Assembly: GCA_002293475.1 (NCBI GenBank) | Contig: DBDG01000073.1 | Span: 1-33,724, forward strand | Reading direction: 5' to 3' | Source of the DNA: Lachnospiraceae bacterium UBA938 | Lineage (GTDB): Bacteria; Bacillota; Clostridia; Lachnospirales; Lachnospiraceae | Length of the DNA stretch: 33,724 nt | Shown here: piece by piece, positions 7,695-16,092 of the stretch | How the letters are laid out: every line of letters begins with the position of its first letter | How positions within the stretch are numbered: position 1 is the stretch's first letter | Translations under genes and position numbers: made by a program | The notes under the pieces: generated by a model | The model's input: only the letters and a program-made list of their open reading frames with translations | The model's database searches: none | Told to the model about the DNA's origin: nothing

Positions 7695-8802
7695 AATCGT
7701 CTCCTTTGGATTTGCTTTTTCCAAAGCGGGGGTCTTTTCCTTTCACCCATTGTTTTAATATAAGTATCAAGTTAACGATCAGGTCGCCAAGGGACTGGAA
7801 TACCTGCTTCCATGTCCATGTCCGGCGGCGGTATGCCAGAAACAGCATGATGGTGATAATAACGATAGGGACGACCAGAAACAAGGCTCTGAACAGGAGC
7901 ATGAGGGCTAGGATATCCTCATATCCTCTGGCATAATTTTCCCAATAGGGATAGCTGACTGCGTCCTGCTGCATAGAGCGGACACCGAAATCGGCAATCA
8001 CTGTCAGTAGTGGTTGTAAGGAATATCGTTCGGTATTATCGATTACTTGCATCTGTCTTTCATCAAAGCCGAATCTTTCCTTTATCAGCCGAAAAGCAAA
8101 GCCGCTGACCGGGTCGGGCATGACTGCTTCATATTGTTTGATTCCAGCGGTCTCCCCATAGGCCGCCAAGGTTTCACAGGATACATAAACGGTTCCCGAT
8201 GACAGTCCGGCATTTTCCCACATACGCCCCTCCGGGTGTCTGATAACGCCGGCAACAAGGTGCGGGACAGCTTGGATCGTAACCTGCATGCCCGCTATGT
8301 CATTGGAGCCGAACAGCTGCCAGGCCGCTACCTCATCCAAGATGACGAAGTCCCTCATCAAGTCGTTTTCTGAAAAATAGGATCCGCTCAGGAGCGTAAA
8401 CGGATGAAACAGGAAAAAATCACCGCCGGTTCCGATTGCCTGCGCCTCCAGACGGTTATCGCCGTTTTCCAGCACGATTGTGCCCTCGCTGCAATATGCA
8501 TCAATAAAAGTACGGGCGCTTTCGTTGGCAGCTACGTATGAGGCCTCCTGCAGGCCGGTTTCGATATGGTCGCGGAAAGCATATATCTGATCCTGCTCAA
8601 TCGTCACGGTCTCCGCAAAGAAACAGCTGACTTGGGCAAATTCACCGTCCGGCGCCCAGCGCTGCGCTGCCCGTTGATCGTCCAAGGAACGCTGCATCCG
8701 CTGTGATACTACTGTCATAATAACAAAAACAATTAAAGTAACGAGAACCACGGAAGCAAGCACCAGCTGCTTGGGTGATATATTTATAAATCGTTTTATC
8801 AT
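7684..8802 (-). CDS. MacB-like periplasmic-core membrane protein with reduced FtsX domain
   Basis: A 372-residue protein with an N-terminal membrane segment (about 13-34), a large extracytoplasmic region resembling the MacB periplasmic core (note GSYFSENDLMRDFVILDE and the following GxxVxI pattern), and one clear C-terminal membrane helix (about 302-324) followed by an amphipathic basic tail. Canonical MacB/FtsX permeases have three helices after the core; here only one is convincing, and no ATPase is encoded in the operon. It lies directly after the HlyD/MacA-type gene, as macB follows macA. The ribosome site is AGGAGGCGGC before ATG. It may be a structural partner of the fusion protein rather than a transporter. 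Confidence 0.75.
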   Translation of the reverse strand: MIKRFINISPKQLVLASVVLVTLIVFVIMTVVSQRMQRSLDDQRAAQRWAPDGEFAQVSCFFAETVTIEQDQIYAFRDHIETGLQEASYVAANESARTFIDAYCSEGTIVLENGDNRLEAQAIGTGGDFFLFHPFTLLSGSYFSENDLMRDFVILDEVAAWQLFGSNDIAGMQVTIQAVPHLVAGVIRHPEGRMWENAGLSSGTVYVSCETLAAYGETAGIKQYEAVMPDPVSGFAFRLIKERFGFDERQMQVIDNTERYSLQPLLTVIADFGVRSMQQDAVSYPYWENYARGYEDILALMLLFRALFLVVPIVIITIMLFLAYRRRTWTWKQVFQSLGDLIVNLILILKQWVKGKDPRFGKSKSKGDDYEE

Positions 8803-8842
8803 GCCGCCTCCTGTCGTTTTCCTAGCTGAAAATCACCTCGAT

Positions 8843-10867
8843 TTAATCCGGCAGTCTTACCTGCTGTCCTGCTGAAACGGGCTTAGTCGCCGTTGTAATA
8901 ACATATTCTCCGTAGCCGTATAATGCACCAGATATCGCCATATTGTTGTCGTCGGAAGCCAGTTCCTCTACATCGACGCGCGTGGCAATGTAACGGGTCC
9001 CCAAAGGCGTCCCCCGCTCATCAATGATCAGGATGAATTTGCCGTTTTGGTCTTCTCTGATGGCGCTTTTGGGAACTACCAGTTCATAGTCGCTGCTTCT
9101 TTGGCCTACGGAAACAGAAAGCGCCTGGCCGTTCTGGATATTTTCGCCGTCCACGGCAAAAACCAAGAGCCGGTTCCGTCCCGGGTTATCCGGATCCGGA
9201 CGGATCGACGTCAGGATGATCTGGGTATCATTATAATACCAGGCATTGTCCAGTTCCGCGGTATCGCCCACGGCCACCTTGGCGGCCTCTTCGTTGGTTA
9301 CCGATAAGCTCAGCGTAAAACCTTTGCCGGCGACCTGGATCACGGCAATTTCTTCATCCAGCTTCATCGTCTCTCCGGCCACATGGGCAAGGGATGTCAC
9401 CGTTCCGGCCACCGGTGAAGTGACGGCGGAACCGGCGGACTGCTCCTTAAGTTTTTCGATCTCTGCTTCTTTTTCGGCAATCTGGTCGTTCTTGCTATCC
9501 AGGTTTAATTCCGCCTGGATGTTGGTAATTAATTCCGTCTGTTCCTTTTGGATCTTCTCCAGATTGGAGTTGGCATCGGCCAGCGCTGCTTCGGCTTCGA
9601 TGATTCTATTCGCGATATCCCACTGCGCCGTAGAAGTGCCGGTATCATTTTTCAGGTCATTTAGCACCTGCTGCGCTGATGTCAGCGTGTTTTGCGCCTT
9701 GGTAACGTTACTTGCGGCCTTAGTCTGCTCATTTCGGGCACTGGCAATCTGATTCTCCAGACTGGCCAGCTGCGAAAGGTAGCTGGCGTAATTCTGGAGG
9801 GTCTTCGTGCCTTCTTCACGATTCTTCTTAGCCACGTCGTAAGCTGCTTTTTTGGCTTCATAAGCCGCAAGGTAGGTGGCATATGCCTCGGATGACGCAA
9901 TAAATTCCGCCTCTGTGATTTCATCATTACCGAGCAATGTAGATAAGACTCCTTTATTCTTCAATTCATTAATGGTTTCTTCCAGATTAAGATCAGGGCT
10001 ATAACCACTGCTAACATAAGTATCTAAAATACCGTTGATCTGCGTTATGACATAAGTTCCTTCGGCAGTCAAGGCAGCTGAGGCATTTTCTTCTTTATCT
10101 TGTAATAGCTGGATTCCCCCGCTGGGATTATTTAAATCATCGATATCAGGAACCAGTGCCTCGGCAGCCGCAATCTTTGCCTCTGCTTCACTCTTTTGCC
10201 GTTCCAGATTGGAAAGTTTCGTAGCAATATTGGTCACTTGACTCTGGGCATTATTCAAGCTTTCCTGGGCATCATCCACGGCTTCCTGCTGCGCCGCCGT
10301 GTCAAGCGGCTTGTCGTTAGCCAGGAGGTCGGACTGTCTCGTAAGGTTATCCAGATTATCCTGGCTGGCCGCCACGTTGTCTTCTGCTGCCCTCACGCTG
10401 TTCTGCATGGCGGCTATCTGAGCCTGCATGGAACCAAAGGAATCCACATTGTCGTTTTCCACCTTGTTTATCGTCGAATTGGAGGCTTCCCCGCTGAATA
10501 GCGACAGCATGTATTCTAGGACGAGAGCGTCCAGTTCCGCTTCCGCCGTCTTGAGTTCTTCGCTTTCCGATTCTTCCAGATAGTAGAGGACGTCATCCTT
10601 CTCCACCACGTCGCCCTGCTCAACGGCAACGCTGGTGATGACACGGCTCTCCTTGGCAATCACGCTGTACGGGTCGCTGGCTTCCACATTGCCGGTGCCC
10701 CGCACCTTGGCGGTGATGCTCCCTGACTGCACATAGGTAGTGTCCACTTCCGGCAGTGAATAATTTAAGAAGGTATTGGAAAAAAAGGTGAGAATCCACA
10801 GCACCGCCAGAAATATCAGTGCCGTGTTTTTAACCCATTCTCTTCTTGTAGTTGTACTCTTTTTCAT
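8843..10867 (-). CDS. MacA/HlyD-type membrane-fusion (periplasmic adaptor) protein
   Basis: A 674-residue adaptor with one N-terminal membrane anchor (14-34), the first half of a lipoyl-like domain (about 74-97, ITSVAVEQGDVVEKDDVL), a very long Ala/Gln/Glu/Asn-rich coiled coil from about 105 to 470, the returning lipoyl half (TSPVAGTVTSLAHVAGE, about 480-500), and beta-barrel plus membrane-proximal domains at the C-terminus. It is longer than typical MacA (about 370-400 residues) because of the coiled coil. The start has AGGAGGAGAAA before ATG. In Gram-positive cells such proteins pair with MacB-like permeases, and the next gene is MacB-like. The preceding gene is a MalG-type permease, which is unusual. 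Confidence 0.88.
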   Translation of the reverse strand: MKKSTTTRREWVKNTALIFLAVLWILTFFSNTFLNYSLPEVDTTYVQSGSITAKVRGTGNVEASDPYSVIAKESRVITSVAVEQGDVVEKDDVLYYLEESESEELKTAEAELDALVLEYMLSLFSGEASNSTINKVENDNVDSFGSMQAQIAAMQNSVRAAEDNVAASQDNLDNLTRQSDLLANDKPLDTAAQQEAVDDAQESLNNAQSQVTNIATKLSNLERQKSEAEAKIAAAEALVPDIDDLNNPSGGIQLLQDKEENASAALTAEGTYVITQINGILDTYVSSGYSPDLNLEETINELKNKGVLSTLLGNDEITEAEFIASSEAYATYLAAYEAKKAAYDVAKKNREEGTKTLQNYASYLSQLASLENQIASARNEQTKAASNVTKAQNTLTSAQQVLNDLKNDTGTSTAQWDIANRIIEAEAALADANSNLEKIQKEQTELITNIQAELNLDSKNDQIAEKEAEIEKLKEQSAGSAVTSPVAGTVTSLAHVAGETMKLDEEIAVIQVAGKGFTLSLSVTNEEAAKVAVGDTAELDNAWYYNDTQIILTSIRPDPDNPGRNRLLVFAVDGENIQNGQALSVSVGQRSSDYELVVPKSAIREDQNGKFILIIDERGTPLGTRYIATRVDVEELASDDNNMAISGALYGYGEYVITTATKPVSAGQQVRLPD

Positions 10868-10953
10868 TTTCTCCTCCTGTTTGTCCTGTTACTTATAATC
10901 TTTATATACGGCCAGATGCCGTTATACTTTATCGGTAATGGCTCCGCAAAGGG

Positions 10954-11916
10954 TTAACCTTTGATACCGCCCTGATAGGTAATCCCTTCCACAAGGTATT
11001 CCTCGCCATAGAGAAATACCAGGATCGGCAGTACCATATAGATAGTCGCTACCGCAAATGCCAGACCGATTTCCCCCTGATTGATCCTGGCCAGAAACAC
11101 CGACAGCGGGTGATAGAGCGAATCGCTCAGCAAGATCAGCGGGGGTTCTACCATGTTCCAATAGTCGATAAAGACCAAGATGGCAACGGAACCGACAGCT
11201 CCCTTGCACAGGGGCATCGCAATCTTCATGAAAAGCTGCCATTCCCCCGCCCCGTCTATCTGTGCCGCCTCCATATAGGATGCCGGGATCTTCCGCATAT
11301 ATTTAGTCAGCAGGAAGACCGCAAAGGGCGAAAATATCCCGGGAAGCCAGATTGACCAGTGGGTATCAATGATGTTCAGCCAGCCAGAAACCAGGAAGTT
11401 GGGAACTAGGGTGACCTGATAAGGCATCAGCATCAGTATGATATAGGAAAAAAAGATCAGTTCTTTGATCCGCCCCTTATATCTGGTAAAGCCAAATGCG
11501 GCTAATGTGGCCAAGGCCAGCTGGAAGAGCACGATCGGCACGGTCAGTACCGCCGAATTCCAGAACTTGATCAGATAGTCGGGGCTCTTCAGCAAGACCG
11601 TGAAATATTGACTGAAAGAAACCATGTCCGGGATGAATTTTAAGTTTACCGTTTCGGAAATAAATACTCTGCCGCCGGAATCATTGACCGCAAAGACCTG
11701 CCCATAATTGGACGCGATCTCCGAAGCGGACATAAACGAATTGGTTATCGTCAAAAAGATCGGCATCAGAAAAAGCACCGCAAAAAACGAAGCCACTATG
11801 GTTGCCAGCGCGATACGGACAAACATGACCCGTTTCTTACGGTCCGCTTTTCTTTTCACCATGTTCTGCCATCTCTCCAGTGACAACTCACGGGAAAACC
11901 TCCGGTTTTTCTTCAC
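10954..11916 (-). CDS. Carbohydrate ABC transporter permease, MalG type
   Basis: The inner-membrane channel subunit of a CUT1 family importer. The 320-residue product has about six hydrophobic segments and the cytoplasmic EAA loop MEAAQIDGAGEWQLFMKIAMP at about 210-230, which docks the ATPase. The start codon is GTG at 11916, with GGAAGG about ten bases ahead. It starts 17 nt after the MalF-type gene and is followed by the fusion-protein gene. No ATPase gene is present in the operon, so a shared MsmX/UgpC-type ATPase encoded elsewhere is the likely energiser. Substrate unknown. Confidence 0.92.
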   Translation of the reverse strand: MKKNRRFSRELSLERWQNMVKRKADRKKRVMFVRIALATIVASFFAVLFLMPIFLTITNSFMSASEIASNYGQVFAVNDSGGRVFISETVNLKFIPDMVSFSQYFTVLLKSPDYLIKFWNSAVLTVPIVLFQLALATLAAFGFTRYKGRIKELIFFSYIILMLMPYQVTLVPNFLVSGWLNIIDTHWSIWLPGIFSPFAVFLLTKYMRKIPASYMEAAQIDGAGEWQLFMKIAMPLCKGAVGSVAILVFIDYWNMVEPPLILLSDSLYHPLSVFLARINQGEIGLAFAVATIYMVLPILVFLYGEEYLVEGITYQGGIKG

Positions 11917-11933
11917 TATGCCGTCCTTCCCTT

Positions 11934-12899
11934 CTAACCCTCGACATCCCTGCCGAAATAACTCTCCGCTAGGAAAAGTATCCCGATCAGGATGATCATA
12001 ACGACAGACATCATGATGGCCGCCGCGGATAAATTCTGATAATTAAGATCTCTGAACATATTGTTCATATAATGCTGCAGCATATATACGGAACTGTAAG
12101 GGTAATCTGTCGTCAGTAAATAGACTTCCCTAAAAACCTTGAAAGAATTTATCAAGGACATAATCGTGACAAACAGTAAAGTGGCGGACAGGTAGCGGAG
12201 CTTGATATGCCAGAATATCTGGATCGGCGTGGCGCTTTCCAGTACCGCCACTTCCAATATCTCTTTGGGGATGCTGGAAAGCGCCGCCATAAAGAGAATC
12301 ATATTGTATCCGAGGTTTTTCCACAGGAACAAGATGATGATCACCACCTGCCCGTATTCTGATTTAAACCAGTCGATCTTAGCCCCGCCGAATATCGCCA
12401 GCAGGTCATTGGCGACCCCGTTATAGTGGAACAGCACCTGCCAGATCAGCACGATAGAAGCGATGGGTACCATCATCGGGCTTAAAAAGAAGGTACGAAA
12501 CTGGGTCCGGTAGGGGATCCGGCTGTTCAGCATCATGGCCAGCATCAAGGCCAGGACGACGGCGAGCGGCACTGCCACTCCGGAAAATGTCACCGTATTG
12601 GCGGCTGCCTGCCGGAAGGCCTGATTATTAAAAACCTTAATAAAGTTATCCAAAAATACAAACTCCCGGTTGATCGGATTGTCTACCATCGCATAAAAGA
12701 TGACCACTAAAAAAGGGACAATAAAAAACAGCAGCACCCCGGAAACACTGGGAAAAAGACAGAGCACTGCTATCCTTCTGCCCTTTTTTTCCCGGTTCTG
12801 TATCTGGCTGCTATCCTGTCTTTTAATCAGCTGCAATTGCTTTTTATCTGCTTTTATCTTACTGCTTTTTGCCAATTTCTTAATTCTTACCTTTTTCAC
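11934..12899 (-). CDS. Carbohydrate ABC transporter permease, MalF type
   Basis: Partner permease of the CUT1 importer. The 321-residue protein has a highly basic cytoplasmic N-terminus (about 45 residues), six predicted membrane helices and an EAA loop, ILEVAVLESATPIQIFWHIK, at about 205-225. GTG at 12899 is preceded by AGAGGTAGATT. It follows the first binding-protein gene by 83 bases, a gap that contains a strong hairpin, and is followed after 17 nt by the MalG-type gene. Function as an importer is established for the family; the substrate cannot be read from sequence. Confidence 0.92.
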   Translation of the reverse strand: MKKVRIKKLAKSSKIKADKKQLQLIKRQDSSQIQNREKKGRRIAVLCLFPSVSGVLLFFIVPFLVVIFYAMVDNPINREFVFLDNFIKVFNNQAFRQAAANTVTFSGVAVPLAVVLALMLAMMLNSRIPYRTQFRTFFLSPMMVPIASIVLIWQVLFHYNGVANDLLAIFGGAKIDWFKSEYGQVVIIILFLWKNLGYNMILFMAALSSIPKEILEVAVLESATPIQIFWHIKLRYLSATLLFVTIMSLINSFKVFREVYLLTTDYPYSSVYMLQHYMNNMFRDLNYQNLSAAAIMMSVVMIILIGILFLAESYFGRDVEG

Positions 12900-12919
12900 A
12901 ATCTACCTCTGTATTTTGT

Positions 12920-12956
12920 CAGCTTAGCCTAGGCCGTTCTGGGCTAGGCTAAGCTG
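12920..12956 (-). promoter_or_regulatory. Intercistronic stem-loop between binding-protein and permease genes
   Basis: CAGCTTAGCCTAG pairs perfectly with CTAGGCTAAGCTG (13 bp, extendable to 16 with one mismatch) around a short loop. No U-tract follows on the sense strand (ACAAAATACAG), so full termination is unlikely. A hairpin in this place commonly stabilises upstream binding-protein mRNA or causes partial termination, giving more binding protein than permease. The structure is seen; the role is inference. Confidence 0.7.
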
Positions 12957-12982
12957 TGATAAGCAAATCTGTGCTAGGCCCT

Positions 12983-15172
12983 TTACCTGTTTTCATTGAC
13001 ATATATCTCGACCCGGCTCTGGATGACATCTGCCACTTCTTGTGCCGTTTTCTGCCCTGCAAAATAGCTTTCGGTCTCCTCATAGATAATATTATCTAGC
13101 TGCACGTCATAATTGGGCAGGTTTTGCGCGTTTTGAAGCAGTTCTTTAAACTGCGCCACCTGCTGCTCGGTGGCGGCTTTGATCTCAACCTCAAAGTCAT
13201 CATAGCCCCAAGTTGAATAGCCTTCGTTATTACTGGGATCGGCGGCATCTTGGCAGAGCTTCTCAAGCCCAGCGTGCATGATCGGAAGGCTCCAGCGGTA
13301 TGGCCGGTTCTGCTGCTCTTCCGATAACAGATAGGCAAAGAATTCCCACGCCCCTTCCTTATTATCTGACTGGTCACTGATTCCCATACAGTTGATGGGG
13401 CTTAGCATAATGCCGCTGCCTTCCGGAACCGGATAGCCGATAAACCGGACTTCGCCTTCAAACATCCCTTCCAGTACCTGGATAAACTCAATCTCGCTGA
13501 TATGCTCGCTGCTCAGAATGTAGGCGCCGGAACTAAAGCCCTCCCGGGTGCCGACCGATTCATATTCCGTCCCGTATGTTTTGGCATATTCCAATATCCT
13601 GATGAAATCTTCTTCCAGAAACTTACATTCTCCTGTATCCCAGTCCACAAACTGATCCATATTATGGGAAAGCAGCACTGACATAATACTGTCGGCGGTT
13701 TCATTCAATAGCTTGGATTCCGGATACTTGCCAGCAAATTCCAACATCTCCTTAATATTCCACCGCTCTATGCCCTGAAGCTTATCGGCGCTCCCTACCA
13801 AGGTGTTGATCCCATATTCCGTCATGATCCCGTACAGTTTTCCGTCTTTCTCGTATGCCGTAAGTATGTTTTCCAGATAATCCTCCCGGCGGAAGGCTTC
13901 GTCCGCTTCCATATATGGATAAATGTCAGCCAGGATTCCCTGACTGGCCAGCTGATCAACATTGGCCCGGTTCAGATCAATGATATCCGGGCAGTCCGGC
14001 CCGGTCAGATCGTTGTTGTACTGGATCATCGCCGCCTCATAATCATCGTTATTATACTCTTTAATCTGAATCCGATATAGATCGCTGCTTTTATTAAACC
14101 GAACTATTGCCTCACTGACGTCAGAACTGACATACAGACCGCCATATGTCAGGATCTCTCTTCTCGGCAGCTCACCGGCGACGGTCTGCTTCAAAATTGC
14201 CAGTTCCGTTGTCGTAACAGTGCCTGTGTTGCTGCTATTATTCGCACGGATCTCGCTAGTCACCCAGAAATCCTTGTCATTCAGCGTCCCGAACCCTGTA
14301 ACGCTGTTAGGGATGATGTCGCTGTCAACCCAGTCCAGTATCTTGATACAGTCGCCGGTTTCGATCGTACACTCATAGATACCGACGTCATCACTGACCA
14401 GCAGGCCGGTTGAACCGCCGCGAACAAATCTCTGGTTGTTTTGACTGGACATGCCGGTCAAAATCAACTCTACGTCAAACTGGCCGGTTTCAAAATCGGC
14501 TTTTTTTAATGTTCTTCCCTCATTACCCCAGCTGCTTACATAGATACTGCCGTCGGCGGTACTGAAAATGTTCTCAATATGATCTTGGCCGGCTAAAGTG
14601 CCTTTCACCTCGCCTTCCGCATCCATGCCGACAAGCGACTCCCCACCTGTTTCATCACTTACCGTGAGGTACAGATTGCCTTGCCCGTCTGACACCATTT
14701 CACGCACATATTGACTGCCGACGGCTTCCGTTATCTCTTTCTTGTCCGCTATTTCCCCGTCAGTGGTCACATCATACAATAAATATTGATAAGCTTCTTC
14801 TGAATAGTTTACCCCTAGCAAAGTAAAACCGTTTTGATTCCTTGACATCGCCTGAATGCTTTCATTGGCGTCCAAGCCAGTTAATGGTATCTCTACATAT
14901 TCACCGCTGACGATGTCGTGCTTATGGAACATAATACTTTGCGTGAACGGCTCCTCCGTAGTATAGTTGACCACCAGCATATATAGGCTACCGTCTATTT
15001 CTTGGCTGTCTACGACATATCCGTTACTTATCTGCGCACCCAGTTCCTTAAATTCGGCGGAATATACGATTCTGTCAGGATCCCAGTCATCGCTTTCGCT
15101 GCTGCAGCCGGCTGCGGTCAGTATGCTGCCGAGCAGGACTAACATTATAATAAATTTATTTAAATGTTTCAT
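12983..15172 (-). CDS. Extracellular solute-binding lipoprotein with propeller-like N-terminal domain (first binding protein)
   Basis: First gene of the transport operon. The 729-residue lipoprotein has a signal peptide ending LTAAGC, lipidated Cys at 23. Residues about 35-345 are beta-rich with recurring Gly/Asp turns (for example DGQGNLYLTVSDETGGESL), suggesting a beta-propeller. Residues about 345-729 resemble a family 1 solute-binding protein (for example SSDLYRIQIKEYNNDDYEAA, then a segment beginning DCPDIIDLNRANVD). It is paralogous to the last binding protein of the operon, including the QEVADVIQSRVEIYVNEN tail. The ribosome site is CGGAGAATC before ATG. Such long fusions differ from ordinary sugar-binding proteins of about 420-550 residues. 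Ligand unknown. Confidence 0.86.
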   Translation of the reverse strand: MKHLNKFIIMLVLLGSILTAAGCSSESDDWDPDRIVYSAEFKELGAQISNGYVVDSQEIDGSLYMLVVNYTTEEPFTQSIMFHKHDIVSGEYVEIPLTGLDANESIQAMSRNQNGFTLLGVNYSEEAYQYLLYDVTTDGEIADKKEITEAVGSQYVREMVSDGQGNLYLTVSDETGGESLVGMDAEGEVKGTLAGQDHIENIFSTADGSIYVSSWGNEGRTLKKADFETGQFDVELILTGMSSQNNQRFVRGGSTGLLVSDDVGIYECTIETGDCIKILDWVDSDIIPNSVTGFGTLNDKDFWVTSEIRANNSSNTGTVTTTELAILKQTVAGELPRREILTYGGLYVSSDVSEAIVRFNKSSDLYRIQIKEYNNDDYEAAMIQYNNDLTGPDCPDIIDLNRANVDQLASQGILADIYPYMEADEAFRREDYLENILTAYEKDGKLYGIMTEYGINTLVGSADKLQGIERWNIKEMLEFAGKYPESKLLNETADSIMSVLLSHNMDQFVDWDTGECKFLEEDFIRILEYAKTYGTEYESVGTREGFSSGAYILSSEHISEIEFIQVLEGMFEGEVRFIGYPVPEGSGIMLSPINCMGISDQSDNKEGAWEFFAYLLSEEQQNRPYRWSLPIMHAGLEKLCQDAADPSNNEGYSTWGYDDFEVEIKAATEQQVAQFKELLQNAQNLPNYDVQLDNIIYEETESYFAGQKTAQEVADVIQSRVEIYVNENR

Positions 15173-15242
15173 TTTATGATTCTCCGAGGTTTTTTCTGAT
15201 TTTACTGCTTCTTACTATATCATAAAAGCCGTTTTTCCGCAA

Positions 15243-15271
15243 ATTAAAATTTGATTAAGGTATATTGTCAA
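15243..15271 (-). promoter_or_regulatory. Sigma-A-type promoter of the transport operon
   Basis: On the minus strand TTGACA (15266-15271), a 17-base spacer and TTTAAT (15243-15248) lie about 70 bases upstream of the first binding-protein gene. The -35 box is consensus and the -10 matches 5/6. A second possible -10 (TATAGT) lies closer to the gene without an equally good -35. Confidence 0.65.
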
Positions 15272-15280
15272 AGCCACAAA

Positions 15281-15319
15281 AGTCGGCTGAATGGACCGAT
15301 AGATCCGCATCATCCGACT
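15281..15319 (-). terminator. Possible weak terminator after the ABC ATPase gene
   Basis: AGTCGG and CCGACT flank 27 bases that can partly pair internally, and on the minus strand the right arm is followed by TTTTG. The loop is long and the U-tract short, so this is only a tentative terminator between the AT-rich ABC cassette and the transport operon promoter. Confidence 0.3.
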
Positions 15320-15345
15320 AATAGTTATTATCCAGATCATGTTAA

Positions 15346-16038
15346 TTATAGTAAACTAGAACTATCGTTACCTTTTTCTTTCAGACGTCCATCTCTGAGT
15401 ATTAATGTTTTTTTACATGTTTGAGCCACAATATTGTCATGTGTAACAATAATTATGGTAAGACCTTTATGATTCAATTCTTGAATAATATCTAAAATCT
15501 GTTTACCAGTATTAAAATCCAGTGATCCAGTCGGTTCATCGGCAATCAAAAGTTGGGGTGAAGTGACAAGCGCCCTTGCTAATGCCACCCGTTGCTTCTC
15601 CCCCCCCGAAAGTGTGACAACACGTTGTCCAGATAACTTTTCAATACCTATCATTTCCATTGCCTGTAATGCTTTTATTTTCATCTCACGAAAAGAGGTT
15701 TTATTAAAAAAAAGCGGTAGCATAACATTATTAAGAGCCGAATCGTGATCAATGAGGGAATAATCCTGCATCAGTATTCCAATTTTATGCGAACGCATTT
15801 CTGCTTGCTTTGATGACGACAAGTTATGACACTCATTATCCATAAAATAATACTGGCCTGATGTCGGAAAATCCAACATCCCGATAATATTCATCAGGGT
15901 TGTCTTTCCAGAGCCCGAACGTCCCATAACGGCTATGGATTCGCCATGATTAACCTCAAGGTTAATATCTGAGAGAACTGTTTTTTCTCGATTTGTTCCA
16001 TCGTTATAGATTTTTTTAATTTTTGATAATTTTATCAT
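15346..16038 (-). CDS. ABC transporter ATPase, LolD/MacB type
   Basis: Energises the two FtsX-type permeases encoded just upstream. The 230-residue protein has Walker A GRSGSGKT (39-46), Q-loop Q91, signature LSGGE (143-147), Walker B LLIADE (163-168) and switch His200: a complete, apparently active ATPase of the LolD/FtsE/BceA group. An ATG 33 bases further upstream exists, but ATG at 16038 is preceded by AAAGGTAAG and gives the family's usual length. It is the last gene of an AT-rich four-gene cassette. It probably does not serve the CUT1 permeases of the next operon, which need a MalK/MsmX-type ATPase with a longer C-terminus. Confidence 0.93.
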   Translation of the reverse strand: MIKLSKIKKIYNDGTNREKTVLSDINLEVNHGESIAVMGRSGSGKTTLMNIIGMLDFPTSGQYYFMDNECHNLSSSKQAEMRSHKIGILMQDYSLIDHDSALNNVMLPLFFNKTSFREMKIKALQAMEMIGIEKLSGQRVVTLSGGEKQRVALARALVTSPQLLIADEPTGSLDFNTGKQILDIIQELNHKGLTIIIVTHDNIVAQTCKKTLILRDGRLKEKGNDSSSLL

Positions 16039-16092
16039 TAACTGCTTACCTTTCATATTTTTAATTATCAATACAACTTTAATAATATTATA

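Noticed and set aside
9246..9752. Plus-strand 168-codon frame inside the membrane-fusion gene
   Set aside because: Antisense shadow of the Ala/Ser-rich coiled-coil coding region; no ribosome site and low-complexity composition.
15346..16038. ATPase as the missing energiser of the CUT1 permeases at 10954-12899
   Set aside because: It is a LolD-type ATPase of about 230 residues in a separate AT-rich cassette with its own permeases; CUT1 systems use MalK/MsmX-type ATPases with an extra C-terminal domain.
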